Shown: positions 52,338-63,280, numbered from the stretch's first letter. The stretch: 64,000 nt of DNA from Phytobacter palmae (GCA_900112785.1 FONB01000007.1:62001-126000); one strand, 5' to 3'. A program made the numbers and translations. The notes: a model not told the origin generated them from the letters alone.

Positions 52338-53949
52338 CAGTTGGCTCCTTTTCCAGCCCGCACAGTCCTTGATAGACCCAACGTGTAAATTCACTTTCTC
52401 GTAGCGCATCACCCCAGGCGACAGGTTTGATGCCTTTCCAGCGCTCATTCAGGAACGCTGAAAGTTGGCTAAGAGATTCCGTTTCATTGGTTACTCGCAT
52501 GCTGTGCAACAAGCCTGCTGCGCGACAGGCGCACAACTCACCCTGACAGGTGCCCATGCCCACGCGGGTACGGCGACGTAGATCGAGCAGGGAGTTAACA
52601 TTAAGATTTTCAACGGCGTACTGGACTTCCCCGGCGGTGACGGCTTCGCATTCGCATACCAGACTACGGCTGTGGCGATCGCTGCCTAATGAGGCTGGTG
52701 TGCGATCGCCATGGCGATAAATGGCCGAGCCGCGTAGCGGCACCGGCAGTGAGATTATTTTTTTCAGCGCCTGTTCCGTCGGCTGTTGTGAGCCAGGTAA
52801 TGGCGTTGTCGCTGTGGTACAGGGGGTGCTGTGACCGAGCTTGCGGCAGACGGCATCGGTGGCCCATTCCGCCATCAGACGGTAGGTCATCAGTTTGCCG
52901 CCGGTAATAGTGATAAAACCTTCCATTCCGTCCCGCTGGGCGTGATCGAGCAGCACAATGCCGCGACTGACGTTACGTCCTGTCGGGTCATCGTCACTGG
53001 CAACCAAAGGACGGACGCCTGCATAGGCACGCAGGATACGGGTTTGCGCCATCACTGGCGCCAGCTTTTCCCCTTCACGCAGCAGAATATCGACCTCTTC
53101 GGGCGTCACCCGAATGTTATCAATATCCTTATAGTCGATATGAGTGGAGGTGGTGCCGATCAGGGAAATGGTATCGCCAGGCACGAGGATGTCGGCATCT
53201 GCCGGCTTACGGCAGCGGTTTATCACATGCTGGTTGATGCGATGGTCAAGAATCAGAAGAGCGCCTTTGGCCGGGAACATTCGGATTCGTAAATCCGCAT
53301 ATTCTGCGATGCGCTGGCCCCAGATCCCGGCGGCATTAACAACGACAGGAGCATGCAGGTGATAAAGTTCATGTGTTTGCGGGTTCATCAATTGTACGCC
53401 GGTGACCCTGTCGCCCTGACGAACTAAGCCGCAGACTTCATGGCCTGTCAGGATAGTGGCGCCATGTTCACGCGCGTCCAGCATATTGCTGGCGGTCAGG
53501 CGAAAAGGATCCACGGTGCCGTCGGGAACGCGCACGGCGCCAGTCAGTGCCGGGTTGACGCTGGGTTCCATACGCCGCGCTTCTTCTGGTGTAATGGCCT
53601 GCGCGTTAATCCCTGCGCGCTGGCAGGCGTCAATAAAGACTGGCTGGTAAGCCAGATCGTCTTCCGGCAGGGTGATAAACAGGCCGTCTGTAGGCTCAAT
53701 ACAGTGGCGAGCGATACGCTTGAGGATTTGGTTTTCTGCAATACATTCCCGGGCGGATTCGTTATCAGTCACTGCATAACGTGCACCGCTGTGCAATAAA
53801 CCGTGATTGCGGCCAGTGGCACCTGTCGCAATATCATGGCGTTCAAGCAGCACCACGCGCAGTCCGCGCAATGCACAGTCGCGGGCGATACCTGCCCCGG
53901 TCGCGCCACCGCCGATGATGATGACATCGTAGTCGTTTGAGTTACCCAT
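52327..53949 (-). CDS. glpA: Anaerobic glycerol-3-phosphate dehydrogenase subunit A
   Basis: The 540-residue catalytic FAD subunit that oxidises sn-glycerol-3-phosphate to dihydroxyacetone phosphate under anaerobic conditions. The FAD motif is DVIIIGGGATGAGIARD, followed by ATGRNHGLLHSGARYAV. A C-terminal BFD-like cysteine set is present (CECEAV, then GMGTCQGELCACRAAG). I chose the ATG at 53949 (MGNSNDYD), close to the E. coli start and preceded at some distance by GGAAG; the ATG at 53976 is the main alternative. Confidence 0.94.
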   Translation of the reverse strand: MGNSNDYDVIIIGGGATGAGIARDCALRGLRVVLLERHDIATGATGRNHGLLHSGARYAVTDNESARECIAENQILKRIARHCIEPTDGLFITLPEDDLAYQPVFIDACQRAGINAQAITPEEARRMEPSVNPALTGAVRVPDGTVDPFRLTASNMLDAREHGATILTGHEVCGLVRQGDRVTGVQLMNPQTHELYHLHAPVVVNAAGIWGQRIAEYADLRIRMFPAKGALLILDHRINQHVINRCRKPADADILVPGDTISLIGTTSTHIDYKDIDNIRVTPEEVDILLREGEKLAPVMAQTRILRAYAGVRPLVASDDDPTGRNVSRGIVLLDHAQRDGMEGFITITGGKLMTYRLMAEWATDAVCRKLGHSTPCTTATTPLPGSQQPTEQALKKIISLPVPLRGSAIYRHGDRTPASLGSDRHSRSLVCECEAVTAGEVQYAVENLNVNSLLDLRRRTRVGMGTCQGELCACRAAGLLHSMRVTNETESLSQLSAFLNERWKGIKPVAWGDALRESEFTRWVYQGLCGLEKEPTDEI

Positions 53950-54036
53950 TTTTTCGTCTTCCGAGCGGGATTCCATGGAAACATTTAGCCACACTGTTGC
54001 TGTGGATTGTTTGATATCGCGCATATTCGAGCAAAA

Positions 54037-54197
54037 AACGAAAATAACAGGGGCGGTTTTATGTCTGAAAGTGGAGCTTTGTCATAAATATGTAACATAA
54101 GGTGCGACAAATCGCCTTTTGTCGCTAGAATTTGCTGGCTAAAACCGTTTCAAACGAAATTACGGTTTCGTTTTCACTCATTGCAGTTACTTATAAT
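54037..54197. promoter_or_regulatory. Divergent glpA/glpT control region with GlpR-like sites
   Basis: AACGAAAATA (54037-54046) is a perfect match, in reverse, to the GlpR half-site WATKYTCGWW. AAACGAAATT (54152-54161) is another, and it forms a perfect inverted repeat with TTTCGTTT (54166-54173). A good -10 box TATAAT for glpT lies at 54192-54197, so the second operator overlaps the -35 position. GlpR repression of both genes is established in E. coli; the sites here are read by eye. Confidence 0.6.
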
Positions 54198-54224
54198 GAT
54201 AAAACCCTGCCACGGAGGCGTATT

Positions 54225-55577
54225 ATGTTGAGTATTTTCCGGCCTGAATCTCACCGAGAAAGGCTTCCTGAAGAACGCATTGACCCGGTTTATCGTCGTC
54301 TGCGCTGGCAGATTTTTCTGGGTATTTTCTTTGGCTATGCGGCCTATTATCTGGTGCGCAAAAACTTTGCGCTGGCCATGCCTTACCTCGTAGAACAGGG
54401 TTTTTCGCGTGGTGATTTAGGCTTTGCCCTCTCGGGGATCTCCATTGCCTATGGCTTTTCAAAATTCATCATGGGGTCGGTATCGGATCGTTCGAATCCG
54501 CGTGTCTTTCTGCCCGCCGGGCTGATTCTGGCGGCGGCAGTCATGTTGTTCATGGGATTTGTCCCGTGGGCGACTTCGAGCATTGCCATTATGTTTGTGC
54601 TGCTGTTCATGTGTGGTTGGTTCCAGGGAATGGGATGGCCTCCGTGCGGACGTACCATGGTGCACTGGTGGTCGCAAAAAGAGCGTGGCAGGATAGTGTC
54701 TGTATGGAACTGCGCGCACAACGTGGGCGGCGGTATTCCCCCGTTGTTGTTCCTGCTGGGTATGGCATGGTTTAACGACTGGCGGGCGGCGCTGTATATG
54801 CCTGCGTTTGGAGCAATCATTGTGGCTATCTTCGCATTCGCCATGATGCGCGATACTCCCCAGTCCTGCGGCTTACCGCCGATTGAGGAGTATAAAAACG
54901 ACTATCCGGACGATTACAGTGAAAAGGCGGAAGAGGAGCTGACGGCAAAGCAAATCTTTATGCAGTACGTCTTCCCGAACCGTCTGCTCTGGTATATCGC
55001 TATCGCCAACGTATTCGTTTATCTGCTGCGCTACGGCATTCTGGACTGGTCACCAACCTACCTGAAAGAAGTGAAGCATTTCGCGCTGGATAAATCCTCC
55101 TGGGCCTATTTCTTTTACGAATATGCCGGGATCCCCGGTACGCTGATTTGCGGCTGGATGTCTGACAAAGTGTTCAAAGGTAACCGTGGTGCTACAGGCG
55201 TCTTCTTTATGACGCTGGTCACCATTGCCACGATCATCTACTGGTTAAACCCGGCGGGTAATCCGACGGTAGACATGGTATGCATGATTGTTATTGGCTT
55301 CCTGATTTACGGCCCGGTGATGCTGATTGGTCTGCACGCCCTTGAACTGGCGCCGAAAAAAGCGGCCGGTACGGCAGCGGGTTTCACCGGTTTATTCGGC
55401 TATCTTGGCGGGTCGGTGGCGGCCAGCGCGATTGTCGGTTATACCGTCGATTTTTTCGGCTGGGACGGCGGTTTTATGGTAATGATTGGCGGCAGCATTC
55501 TGGCGGTGCTCTTGCTGATTGTGGTGATGATGGGCGAACGCAAACATCATGCACAGGTCGCGGCTAAGCGCCGGTAA
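54225..55577 (+). CDS. glpT: Glycerol-3-phosphate transporter
   Basis: A 450-residue MFS antiporter exchanging glycerol-3-phosphate for phosphate. The two substrate-site arginines are conserved: R45 in [10 protein letters not shown] and R269 in [12 protein letters not shown]. About 12 membrane helices are visible. GlpT also admits fosfomycin in E. coli. The start at the ATG 54225 follows CGGAGGCG; the frame to 54132 is upstream non-coding DNA. A terminator follows directly, and no glpQ is found downstream. Confidence 0.96.
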   Translation: MLSIFRPESHRERLPEERIDPVYRRLRWQIFLGIFFGYAAYYLVRKNFALAMPYLVEQGFSRGDLGFALSGISIAYGFSKFIMGSVSDRSNPRVFLPAGLILAAAVMLFMGFVPWATSSIAIMFVLLFMCGWFQGMGWPPCGRTMVHWWSQKERGRIVSVWNCAHNVGGGIPPLLFLLGMAWFNDWRAALYMPAFGAIIVAIFAFAMMRDTPQSCGLPPIEEYKNDYPDDYSEKAEEELTAKQIFMQYVFPNRLLWYIAIANVFVYLLRYGILDWSPTYLKEVKHFALDKSSWAYFFYEYAGIPGTLICGWMSDKVFKGNRGATGVFFMTLVTIATIIYWLNPAGNPTVDMVCMIVIGFLIYGPVMLIGLHALELAPKKAAGTAAGFTGLFGYLGGSVAASAIVGYTVDFFGWDGGFMVMIGGSILAVLLLIVVMMGERKHHAQVAAKRR

Positions 55578-55583
55578 GAAAAT

Positions 55584-55608
55584 AAAAAGGGCCGCGTGCG
55601 GCCCTTTT
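55584..55608. terminator. Bidirectional terminator between glpT and yfaE
   Basis: A perfect stem AAAAGGGCCGC/GCGGCCCTTTT with a short loop has A-run and T-run on its two sides. It serves both convergent genes. Confidence 0.88.
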
Positions 55609-55861
55609 ACATTTCAATCTCAATATCCCCTTTTGCTTTGCAGCAGCAGGGTAAGATTTCGTCAGGCTGGATAAACGCCAGCGGCTCGGTCAGCCAGTCG
55701 ACCTGGCCTGCGACCAGGCGACAGCGGCAGGAGCCGCAATAACCTTCCCGGCACTGGTATTCCACCGTCACGCGGTTTGACTCCAGCGCCACCAGCAGAG
55801 AAGGGTGTTCTTCCTGGCACAACACCTGTGTGCCCGTCAGACGCAAGGTTACGCGTGTCAT
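55607..55861 (-). CDS. yfaE: 2Fe-2S ferredoxin-like protein YfaE
   Basis: An 84-residue plant-type ferredoxin that maintains the diferric-tyrosyl radical cofactor of NrdB in E. coli. The cluster motif is CREGYCGSCRC (residues about 37-47), with the fourth ligand in ILPCCCKAKG (about 72-74). Its ATG overlaps the nrdB stop by 1 bp, so it is translated as part of nrdAB. Confidence 0.95.
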   Translation of the reverse strand: MTRVTLRLTGTQVLCQEEHPSLLVALESNRVTVEYQCREGYCGSCRCRLVAGQVDWLTEPLAFIQPDEILPCCCKAKGDIEIEM

Positions 55862-56991
55862 CAGAGCTGGAAGTTACTCAGGTCGTCGGTATCGACCTCA
55901 GCATCGATCTGACCGACCAGATAAGAGCTGACCTCTACTTCCTGCGGAGCAACCTGTACATTATCGGAGACCAGCCAGGTATTAATCCACGGAATCGGGT
56001 TAGAGCGGGTCTGGAACGGTAAATCCAGGCCGACCGCCTGCATGCGAATATTGGTGATGTACTCAATATACTGCCAGAGGATATCTTTATTCAGGCCGAT
56101 CATGGAGCCATCGCGGAACAGATATTCTGCCCATTCTTTCTCCTGCTGAGCCGCCTGGACGAACAGGTCATAGCACTCCTGCTTGCACTCTTCGGCAATC
56201 TCCGCCATTTCCGGATCATCGCTACCCGAACGCAGCAGGTTCAGCATGTGCTGAGTACCGGTCAGATGCAGTGCTTCATCACGCGCAATCAGACGGATGA
56301 TTTTGGCGTTGCCTTCCATCAGTTCGCGCTCCGCGAAGGCGAAAGAGCAGGCAAAGCTGACGTAGAAGCGGATAGCTTCCAGCGCGTTAACGCTCATCAG
56401 GCACAGATACAGTTTCTTTTTCAGCTCTCGCAGGTTCACGGTCACGGTTTTGCCGTTGACGGTGTGGGTACCCTCGCCCAGTAAATGCCAGTAGCTGGTC
56501 AGTTCAATCAGCTCATCGTAATAGGCAGAGATGCCCTCGGCACGTTTCTGGATCTGCTCGTTGGTGACGATATCGTCAAACACCACCGCCGGATCGTTGA
56601 CGATATTACGGATGATGTGGGTGTATGAGCGCGAATGGATCGTTTCTGAAAACGCCCAGGTTTCAACCCAGGTTTCCAGTTCCGGGATCGAAATCAGTGG
56701 CAACAGCGCCACGTTCGGACTGCGCCCCTGAATAGAGTCCAGTAGGGTCTGGTATTTCAGGTTGCTGATGAAAATGTGTTTTTCATGTTCCGGCAACGCC
56801 TGGTAATCAATTCGGTCGCGGGAAACGTCAACTTCTTCCGGACGCCAGAAAAAGGAGAGTTGCTTTTCAATCAGCTTTTCGAAGATGTCATATTTTTGCT
56901 GATCGTAGCGCGCCACGTTGACCGGCTGGCCGAAGAACATCGGCTCTTTGAGCTGGTCGTTTTTCGTTTGTGAAAAGGTGGTATATGCCAT
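55861..56991 (-). CDS. nrdB: Ribonucleotide reductase class Ia, beta subunit
   Basis: The 376-residue radical-generating subunit. Counting the initiator Met, the diiron ligands include D85 (LLDS), E116 and H119 (FSETIHS), and the radical tyrosine is Y123 (Y122 in mature numbering). Later ligands lie in LMEGN and ARDEALHL. The start at 56991 ([10 protein letters not shown]) matches E. coli; the open frame runs upstream through the REP repeats, but that part is not coding. Confidence 0.97.
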   Translation of the reverse strand: MAYTTFSQTKNDQLKEPMFFGQPVNVARYDQQKYDIFEKLIEKQLSFFWRPEEVDVSRDRIDYQALPEHEKHIFISNLKYQTLLDSIQGRSPNVALLPLISIPELETWVETWAFSETIHSRSYTHIIRNIVNDPAVVFDDIVTNEQIQKRAEGISAYYDELIELTSYWHLLGEGTHTVNGKTVTVNLRELKKKLYLCLMSVNALEAIRFYVSFACSFAFAERELMEGNAKIIRLIARDEALHLTGTQHMLNLLRSGSDDPEMAEIAEECKQECYDLFVQAAQQEKEWAEYLFRDGSMIGLNKDILWQYIEYITNIRMQAVGLDLPFQTRSNPIPWINTWLVSDNVQVAPQEVEVSSYLVGQIDAEVDTDDLSNFQL

Positions 56992-57017
56992 TGCGGTGAG
57001 TCCTGTTGAGATTTTAT

Positions 57018-57087
57018 TGCCCGGCGGCACTGCGTTTGCCGGGCCTACAAAACCGTAGGCCGGGTAAGCGCAGCGCCACCCGGCGAA
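57018..57087. repeat. BIME (inverted REP pair) between nrdA and nrdB
   Basis: Two REP units in opposite orientation meet at CCTACAAAACCGTAGG. The left is GCCCGGCGGCACTGCG...GCCGGGC, the right GGCCGGGTAAGCGCAGCG...CACCCGGC. Both match the enterobacterial REP consensus closely. It lies inside the transcribed nrdAB unit, so it is expected to form mRNA hairpins between the alpha and beta cistrons. Confidence 0.92.
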
Positions 57088-57091
57088 GTGC

Positions 57092-59377
57092 TTAGATCTT
57101 ACATGCGCCGCTTTCGCAGCCATCATCCTGAATGGACGGCACCAGATCATCCTGCGCATCTTCCGCACCGTCACGGGTGTTTTGATAGTACAGGGTCTTC
57201 ACGCCAAATTTATAGGCGGTGAGCAAGTCTTTCAGCAGTTGCTGCATCGGCACTTTTCCTGACGGGAAACGTGACGGGTCGTAGTTGGTATTTGCAGAGA
57301 TCGACTGGTCGATAAATTTCTGCATGATGCCAACCAGTTGCAGATAGCCGTCATTGTTCGGCATCTCCCACAGCAACTCATAATTATCTTTCAGCAGTTC
57401 ATAATCCGGCACCACCTGGCGCAGAATACCGTCTTTCGATGCCTTGATGCTCACATGACCGCGCGGCGGTTCAATACCGTTAGTGGCATTGGAGATCTGC
57501 GATGAGGTTTCCGACGGCATCAGCGCAGACAGCGTGGAGTTACGCAGACCGTAGGTTTTCACCGATTCACGCAGGGCGTCCCAGTCATAGTGCAGCGGCT
57601 CACTGGTGATACCGTCCAAATCTTTCTTGTAGGTATCAATAGGCATAATGCCTTTGGAATAGGTAGTTTCGTTAAACCACGGGCACGCGCCTTGCTCTTT
57701 CGCCAGTTCATTAGACGCTTTCAGCAGGTAGTACTGGATTGCTTCGAACGTTTTGTGCGTCAGGTTGTTGGCACTGCCATCGGAGTAACGTTTGCCGTTT
57801 TTCGCCAGCCAGTAGGCAAAGTTAATTACGCCAATACCCAGCGTACGACGTCCCATTGCGCCGCGTTTTGCCGCCGGAATCGGGTAGTCCTGGTAATCCA
57901 GCAGGGCATCCAGCGCACGCACGGCCAGCACCGCAAGCTCTTCTAGCTCATCGAGGTCAGAAATCGCGCCCAGGTTAAAAGCGGACAGCGTACAGAGCGC
58001 GATTTCACCGTTTTCGTCGTTCACGTCTTCCAGTGGTTTGGTCGGCAGGGCGATTTCCAGGCACAGGTTAGACTGGCGTACTGGCGCAACCACCGGGTCA
58101 AACGGGCTGTGGGTATTGCAGTGGTCAACGTTCTGGATGTAGATACGACCAGTAGAAGCACGTTCCTGCATCATCAGCGAGAACAGCTCAACGGCTTTCA
58201 CGCGCTGTTTGCGGATACTGTCGTCTTTCTCATATTTGGTGTACAGACGCTCGAACTCGTCCTGATCGGCGAAGAAGGCGTCATACAGACCCGGAACGTC
58301 AGACGGGCTGAACAGAGTGATCTCTTCCCCTTTCAGCAGACGGGTGTACATCAGTTTGTTGATCTGTACGCCGTAGTCCATGTGACGCACACGGTTACCT
58401 TCAACACCACGGTTGTTTTTCAGTACCAGCAGGCTTTCAACTTCCAGATGCCACATCGGGTAGAACAGAGTCGCCGCACCACCACGCACACCGCCCTGAG
58501 AGCAGGATTTTACCGCTGTCTGGAAGTGTTTGTAGAACGGGATACAGCCGGTATGGAATGCCTCACCGCCGCGAATCGGGCTACCCAGCGCGCGGATGCG
58601 CCCGGCGTTGATGCCAATACCGGCGCGCTGGGAAACGTATTTCACAATCGCACTGGAGGTGGCGTTAATGGAGTCCAGGCTGTCGCCGCACTCGATCAGG
58701 ACGCAGGAGCTGAACTGACGGGTAGGGGTACGCACGCCGGACATAATCGGTGTTGGCAGTGAGATTTTGAACGTGGAGACCGCGTCATAGAAGCGCTTTA
58801 CGTAACTCAGACGAGTTTCTCGTGGATACCCCGAGAACAGGCAGGCAGCCACCAGAATATACAGGAACTGCGCGCTCTCGTAGATTTCGCCGGTTACACG
58901 GTTCTGAACAAGGTATTTGCCTTCAAGCTGCTTAACGGCCGCATAGGAGAAATTCATATCGCGCCAGTGGTCGATAAACCCGTCCATCTGCTTGAACTCT
59001 TCTTCCGTGTAGTCTTCCAGCAGATGCGTGTCGTATTTGCCAAGCTCAACCATTTTTACCACATGGTCGTACAGCGCTGGCGGCTCGAACTGACCGTAGG
59101 CTTTTTTACGCAGGTGGAAGATGGCCAGGCGAGCAGCGAGGTACTGGTAGTCGGGCGCATCGCGGGAGATCAGGTCCGCAGCGGCTTTGATAATGGTCTC
59201 GTGAATATCGGACGTTTTGATGCCGTCATAGAACTGGATATGGGAACGCAGTTCCACCTGGGAGATGGATACATTACTCAGCCCCTCTGCCGCCCAATCC
59301 AGCACCCGATGAATTTTGTCGAGATTGATGCGTTCAGTACCACCATCACGCTTTGTCACCAGCAGACTCTGATTCAT
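57092..59377 (-). CDS. nrdA: Ribonucleotide reductase class Ia, alpha subunit
   Basis: The 761-residue catalytic subunit that reduces ribonucleoside diphosphates. The N-terminal ATP-cone runs about residues 5-95 ([18 protein letters not shown]), the allosteric activity site. The substrate-site cysteines are in [10 protein letters not shown] and NLCLEIALP / CTLSAFNLG. The C-terminal redox pair is in CESGACKI (C754, C759). The ATG at 59377 matches E. coli; the longer frame covers the promoter. Confidence 0.97.
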   Translation of the reverse strand: MNQSLLVTKRDGGTERINLDKIHRVLDWAAEGLSNVSISQVELRSHIQFYDGIKTSDIHETIIKAAADLISRDAPDYQYLAARLAIFHLRKKAYGQFEPPALYDHVVKMVELGKYDTHLLEDYTEEEFKQMDGFIDHWRDMNFSYAAVKQLEGKYLVQNRVTGEIYESAQFLYILVAACLFSGYPRETRLSYVKRFYDAVSTFKISLPTPIMSGVRTPTRQFSSCVLIECGDSLDSINATSSAIVKYVSQRAGIGINAGRIRALGSPIRGGEAFHTGCIPFYKHFQTAVKSCSQGGVRGGAATLFYPMWHLEVESLLVLKNNRGVEGNRVRHMDYGVQINKLMYTRLLKGEEITLFSPSDVPGLYDAFFADQDEFERLYTKYEKDDSIRKQRVKAVELFSLMMQERASTGRIYIQNVDHCNTHSPFDPVVAPVRQSNLCLEIALPTKPLEDVNDENGEIALCTLSAFNLGAISDLDELEELAVLAVRALDALLDYQDYPIPAAKRGAMGRRTLGIGVINFAYWLAKNGKRYSDGSANNLTHKTFEAIQYYLLKASNELAKEQGACPWFNETTYSKGIMPIDTYKKDLDGITSEPLHYDWDALRESVKTYGLRNSTLSALMPSETSSQISNATNGIEPPRGHVSIKASKDGILRQVVPDYELLKDNYELLWEMPNNDGYLQLVGIMQKFIDQSISANTNYDPSRFPSGKVPMQQLLKDLLTAYKFGVKTLYYQNTRDGAEDAQDDLVPSIQDDGCESGACKI

Positions 59378-59415
59378 GTGAAATTTACCTGTCCGTGAAT
59401 AAAAATATCCCCCAA

Positions 59416-59454
59416 TTATCCACAGAACCGCGTTGTGACTAACTCTGTGGATAA
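59416..59454. promoter_or_regulatory. Inverted pair of DnaA boxes upstream of nrdA
   Basis: TTATCCACAG (59416-59425) and CTGTGGATAA (59445-59454) form a perfect 10-bp inverted repeat, each containing the consensus DnaA box TTATCCACA. DnaA control of nrdA through paired boxes is established in E. coli, linking dNTP supply to replication initiation. Confidence 0.85.
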
Positions 59455-59501
59455 ATACTATATGTTGGGGGTTTAAGATAAGAGAAACGCTATATGGTGA
59501 G
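59455..59501. promoter_or_regulatory. Tandem NrdR-like boxes upstream of nrdA
   Basis: ATACTATATGTTGGGG (59455-59470) and AACGCTATATGGTGAG (59486-59501) both resemble the NrdR consensus acaCwAtATaTwGtgt read on the opposite strand. Their starts are 31 bp apart, about three helical turns, which is the arrangement known for NrdR repression of nrd operons. The first directly abuts a DnaA box. Confidence 0.75.
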
Positions 59502-59722
59502 TATTCTAGTAAGGATTCTTTTGAGTACAAGAGTTGATTTTGACGTTAAATTGAGGTTGCAAAAGAGTGATAAACGCTAAGTCCACGTCGCATAAGGCCT
59601 GGCGGGGATGTCAATATTTCGCAAAAAAAAATGAAAATTTGATCAAACGCTGATTTCTTCATCGGGAAGGGAAGATCGCGCAACACGAAGTAGCGCAATC
59701 TTTATAAGAATAGTGAATGACG

Positions 59723-60451
59723 TCAGACGTTTTTTGCCTTTGTATGTAACATATAATTCACATCCACACCGGGAGCGAGCTTAAAGGCATTAAGCAGCGG
59801 ATTATAATGCAGCCCCGTGATGTGGCGCTCCTGCAATCCGGCTTGATTCACCCAACTGAGCAGTTCTGCGGGTTTGATAAATTTCTTCACGTCATGGGTA
59901 CCTTTCGGCACCATTTTTAGCACATACTCGGCGCCAACCACCGCCATCAGCCAGGCTTTGCCGTTACGGTTAATTGTCGAGAAGAAGACGTGGCCGCCGG
60001 GTTTGACCAGCCGTGCGCAGGCGTTGACCACCGATTGCGGGTCCGGTACGTGCTCCAGCATCTCCATACAGGTGACAACATCATATTGCTGTGGGTGTTT
60101 ATTGGCGTGATCTTCGACGGTCTCTTGTACGTATTCGACGCGAATGCCGGACTCCAGAGCATGCAGTCTGGCGACCTGCAGCGGTTCGGAGCCCATATCC
60201 AGCCCGGTAACCGTCGCCCCTTCGCGCGCCATGCTCTCCGCCAGAATGCCGCCGCCGCAACCGACATCCAATACATTCTTGCCAAACAGGCCATCTGCAC
60301 GCTCTGCAATATAGCCCAGGCGTAACGGATTGATGCGGTGAAGAGGTTTGAATTCGCCTTCCAGATCCCACCAGCGAGAGGCAACCGCTTCAAATTTGGC
60401 GATTTCAGCCTGGTCAACGTTTTGAGCAACCGACGTTTTTTCGGCATTCAT
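59723..60451 (-). CDS. ubiG: Ubiquinone biosynthesis O-methyltransferase UbiG
   Basis: A 242-residue S-adenosylmethionine-dependent methyltransferase that performs both O-methylations of ubiquinone synthesis. The SAM motif I is [16 protein letters not shown] (residues about 60-75), motif [15 protein letters not shown] (about 125-137) and motif [24 protein letters not shown] upstream is the ribosome binding site. It is divergent from gyrA, as in E. coli. Confidence 0.96.
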   Translation of the reverse strand: MNAEKTSVAQNVDQAEIAKFEAVASRWWDLEGEFKPLHRINPLRLGYIAERADGLFGKNVLDVGCGGGILAESMAREGATVTGLDMGSEPLQVARLHALESGIRVEYVQETVEDHANKHPQQYDVVTCMEMLEHVPDPQSVVNACARLVKPGGHVFFSTINRNGKAWLMAVVGAEYVLKMVPKGTHDVKKFIKPAELLSWVNQAGLQERHITGLHYNPLLNAFKLAPGVDVNYMLHTKAKNV

Positions 60452-60534
60452 GGGGATACGTACTCCTTTTTTAGCAAGACGGATGAGTATAACAGTCTGC
60501 TGGCGCTAATAAAGCGCCCTGCGGGGTCTTTCCG

Positions 60535-60565
60535 TTTACCTGATTCATTACGGTTGTGTTATAAT
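60535..60565 (+). promoter_or_regulatory. Candidate gyrA promoter
   Basis: A perfect -10 box TATAAT at 60560-60565 with TTTACC at 60535-60540 as a weak -35 (19-bp spacing; TTACCT gives 18). It lies 44 bp before the gyrA ATG. gyrA promoters are supercoiling-sensitive in E. coli, which fits a long spacer. Confidence 0.6.
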
Positions 60566-60609
60566 TTGCGACCTTTGAATCCGGGATACAGTAGAGGGAT
60601 AGCGGTTAG

Positions 60610-63243
60610 ATGAGCGACCTTGCGAGAGAAATTACACCGGTCAACATCGAGGAAGAGCTGAAAAGTTCTTATCTGGATTATGCCATGTCGGTCATTGTTG
60701 GCCGTGCGCTGCCAGATGTCCGCGATGGTCTAAAGCCGGTTCACCGTCGCGTACTTTACGCCATGAACGTCTTGGGCAATGACTGGAACAAAGCCTACAA
60801 AAAATCTGCCCGTGTCGTTGGTGACGTAATCGGTAAATACCATCCCCATGGTGATTCCGCGGTGTATGACACCATTGTGCGTATGGCTCAGCCATTTTCA
60901 CTGCGCTACATGTTGGTTGATGGTCAGGGGAACTTCGGTTCTATTGACGGCGACTCCGCGGCGGCAATGCGTTATACGGAAATCCGTCTGGCGAAAATTG
61001 CCCATGAGCTGATGGCCGATCTGGAAAAAGAGACCGTTGATTACGTCGATAACTACGACGGTACGGAAAAAATCCCTGATGTCATGCCGACCAAGATCCC
61101 CAACCTGTTGGTAAACGGGTCTTCCGGTATTGCAGTCGGGATGGCAACCAACATTCCTCCTCATAACCTGACGGAAGTGATTAACGGTTGCCTGGCGTAT
61201 ATCGAGGATGAAAACATCAGCGTTGAAGGGCTGATGGAACATATCCCCGGTCCGGATTTCCCGACTGCCGCCATTATCAATGGCCGTCGCGGTATTGAAG
61301 AAGCGTACCGTACCGGACGTGGCAAAATTTATATTCGCGCCCGCGCCGAGGTGGAAGCTGACGCGAAAACGGGTCGTGAAACCATCATCGTGCATGAAAT
61401 TCCGTATCAGGTGAACAAAGCGCGCCTGATCGAGAAAATTGCCGAGCTGGTAAAAGACAAACGCGTTGAAGGTATCAGCGCGCTGCGTGACGAGTCTGAT
61501 AAGGACGGGATGCGCATCGTGATTGAAATCAAACGTGATGCGGTGGGCGAGGTGGTACTGAACAACCTCTACTCCCAGACCCAACTACAGGTTTCCTTCG
61601 GTATCAACATGGTGGCACTGCACCATGGCCAGCCGAAGATCATGAACCTGAAAGACATTCTGTCTGCGTTCGTGCGTCACCGCCGCGAAGTAGTGACTCG
61701 CCGTACTATCTTCGAACTGCGTAAAGCGCGTGACCGTGCGCATATCCTTGAAGCGCTGGCCGTTGCGCTGGCGAATATCGATCCGATTATCGAATTGATT
61801 CGCCGTGCGCCGACCCCGGCGGAAGCGAAAGCCGGTCTTATCGCGCAGCCGTGGGATTTGGGCAACGTTTCCGCCATGCTGGAGCGTGCGGGCGATAACG
61901 CCGCGCGTCCTGAATGGCTGGAGCCGGAGTTCGGGATTCGTGACGGTAAATACTACCTGACCGAACAGCAGGCACAGGCAATTCTGGATCTGCGTCTGCA
62001 GAAACTGACGGGCCTTGAGCATGAAAAACTGCTCGACGAGTATAAAGAGCTGCTGGAACAGATCGCTGAGCTGCTGCACATCCTTGGCAGCGCTGATCGT
62101 CTGATGGAAGTGATCCGCGAAGAACTGGAATTAATCCGCGAGCAGTTCGGTGACGAGCGTCGTACTGAGATCACGGCGAACACCGCCGACATCAATATCG
62201 AAGATCTGATCAACGAAGAAGATGTTGTGGTGACGCTGTCGCATCAGGGCTACGTGAAATACCAGCCGCTTACCGACTACGAAGCACAACGTCGTGGCGG
62301 TAAAGGCAAGTCTGCGGCGCGTATTAAAGAAGAAGACTTTATTGATCGTCTGCTGGTGGCCAACACCCACGACACGATCCTGTGCTTCTCCAGCCGTGGT
62401 CGTCTGTACTGGATGAAAGTTTATCAGTTGCCTGAAGCAAGCCGTGGCGCGCGTGGCCGTCCGATTGTCAACCTTCTGCCGCTGGAGCCGAATGAGCGTA
62501 TCACCGCCATTCTGCCGGTTCGCGAGTATGAAGAGGGCGTGAGTGTCTTTATGGCGACCGCCAGCGGTACCGTGAAGAAAACAGCGCTGACCGAGTTCAG
62601 CCGTCCGCGCTCTGCCGGGATTATTGCGGTTAACCTCAATGAAGGCGATGAACTGATTGGCGTTGATCTGACCTCTGGTCAGGACGAAGTCATGTTGTTC
62701 TCTGCTGCCGGTAAAGTAGTGCGTTTCAAAGAAGACGCCGTTCGCGCGATGGGACGCACCGCAACAGGCGTTCGCGGTATCAAGCTGGCAGGCGAGGACA
62801 AAGTCGTTTCGCTGATCATTCCGCGTGGCGAAGGGGCAATCCTCACCGTGACGCAGAATGGCTACGGCAAACGTACGGCTGAAACCGAGTACCCGACCAA
62901 ATCACGTGGTACGCAGGGCGTTATTTCCATCAAGGTGACCGAACGTAACGGTTCCGTGGTGGGGGCGGTACAGGTAACTGATACCGACCAGATCATGATG
63001 ATCACTGATGCCGGTACGCTGGTGCGTACGCGCGTGTCTGAAATCAGCGTGGTAGGGCGTAACACCCAGGGCGTGATTCTGATCCGTACTGCTGAGGATG
63101 AAAACGTGGTCGGTCTGCAGCGTGTGGCCGAGCCGGTGGACGACGAAGAACTTGACTCCATCGATGGCAGCGTCGCGGAAGGGGATGATGAAATCGCCCC
63201 GGAAGTTGACGATGGCGCGGCTGACGACGACGCCGACGAGTAA
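60610..63243 (+). CDS. gyrA: DNA gyrase subunit A
   Basis: The 877-residue breakage-reunion subunit of DNA gyrase. The catalytic tyrosine is Y122 in [11 protein letters not shown]. The quinolone-determining residues are S83 and D87 in [13 protein letters not shown], the susceptible type. The C-terminal beta-pinwheel DNA-wrapping domain contains the GyrA box QRRGGKG (about residues 560-566), and the C-terminus is very acidic ([11 protein letters not shown]). The start follows TAGAGGGATAGCGGTTAG. Confidence 0.98.
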   Translation: MSDLAREITPVNIEEELKSSYLDYAMSVIVGRALPDVRDGLKPVHRRVLYAMNVLGNDWNKAYKKSARVVGDVIGKYHPHGDSAVYDTIVRMAQPFSLRYMLVDGQGNFGSIDGDSAAAMRYTEIRLAKIAHELMADLEKETVDYVDNYDGTEKIPDVMPTKIPNLLVNGSSGIAVGMATNIPPHNLTEVINGCLAYIEDENISVEGLMEHIPGPDFPTAAIINGRRGIEEAYRTGRGKIYIRARAEVEADAKTGRETIIVHEIPYQVNKARLIEKIAELVKDKRVEGISALRDESDKDGMRIVIEIKRDAVGEVVLNNLYSQTQLQVSFGINMVALHHGQPKIMNLKDILSAFVRHRREVVTRRTIFELRKARDRAHILEALAVALANIDPIIELIRRAPTPAEAKAGLIAQPWDLGNVSAMLERAGDNAARPEWLEPEFGIRDGKYYLTEQQAQAILDLRLQKLTGLEHEKLLDEYKELLEQIAELLHILGSADRLMEVIREELELIREQFGDERRTEITANTADINIEDLINEEDVVVTLSHQGYVKYQPLTDYEAQRRGGKGKSAARIKEEDFIDRLLVANTHDTILCFSSRGRLYWMKVYQLPEASRGARGRPIVNLLPLEPNERITAILPVREYEEGVSVFMATASGTVKKTALTEFSRPRSAGIIAVNLNEGDELIGVDLTSGQDEVMLFSAAGKVVRFKEDAVRAMGRTATGVRGIKLAGEDKVVSLIIPRGEGAILTVTQNGYGKRTAETEYPTKSRGTQGVISIKVTERNGSVVGAVQVTDTDQIMMITDAGTLVRTRVSEISVVGRNTQGVILIRTAEDENVVGLQRVAEPVDDEELDSIDGSVAEGDDEIAPEVDDGAADDDADE

Positions 63244-63252
63244 TCTGTGCTG

Positions 63253-63280
63253 AGGGCCGGTTTTCCGGCCCTTTCTCTTT
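63253..63280 (+). terminator. Terminator after gyrA
   Basis: A perfect stem AGGGCCGG-TTTT-CCGGCCCT is followed by TTCTCTTT, 10 bp after the gyrA stop. Confidence 0.85.

Larger units (their letters stand above)
59378..59722 (-). promoter_or_regulatory. nrdA promoter region and ubiG-nrdA spacer
   Basis: 345 bp without a gene. The nrdA-proximal part has two perfect DnaA boxes and two NrdR-like boxes, listed separately. The ubiG-proximal part (about 59,560-59,720) has an A9 run and GC-rich segments but no hairpin that I would call a terminator. Confidence 0.6.
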
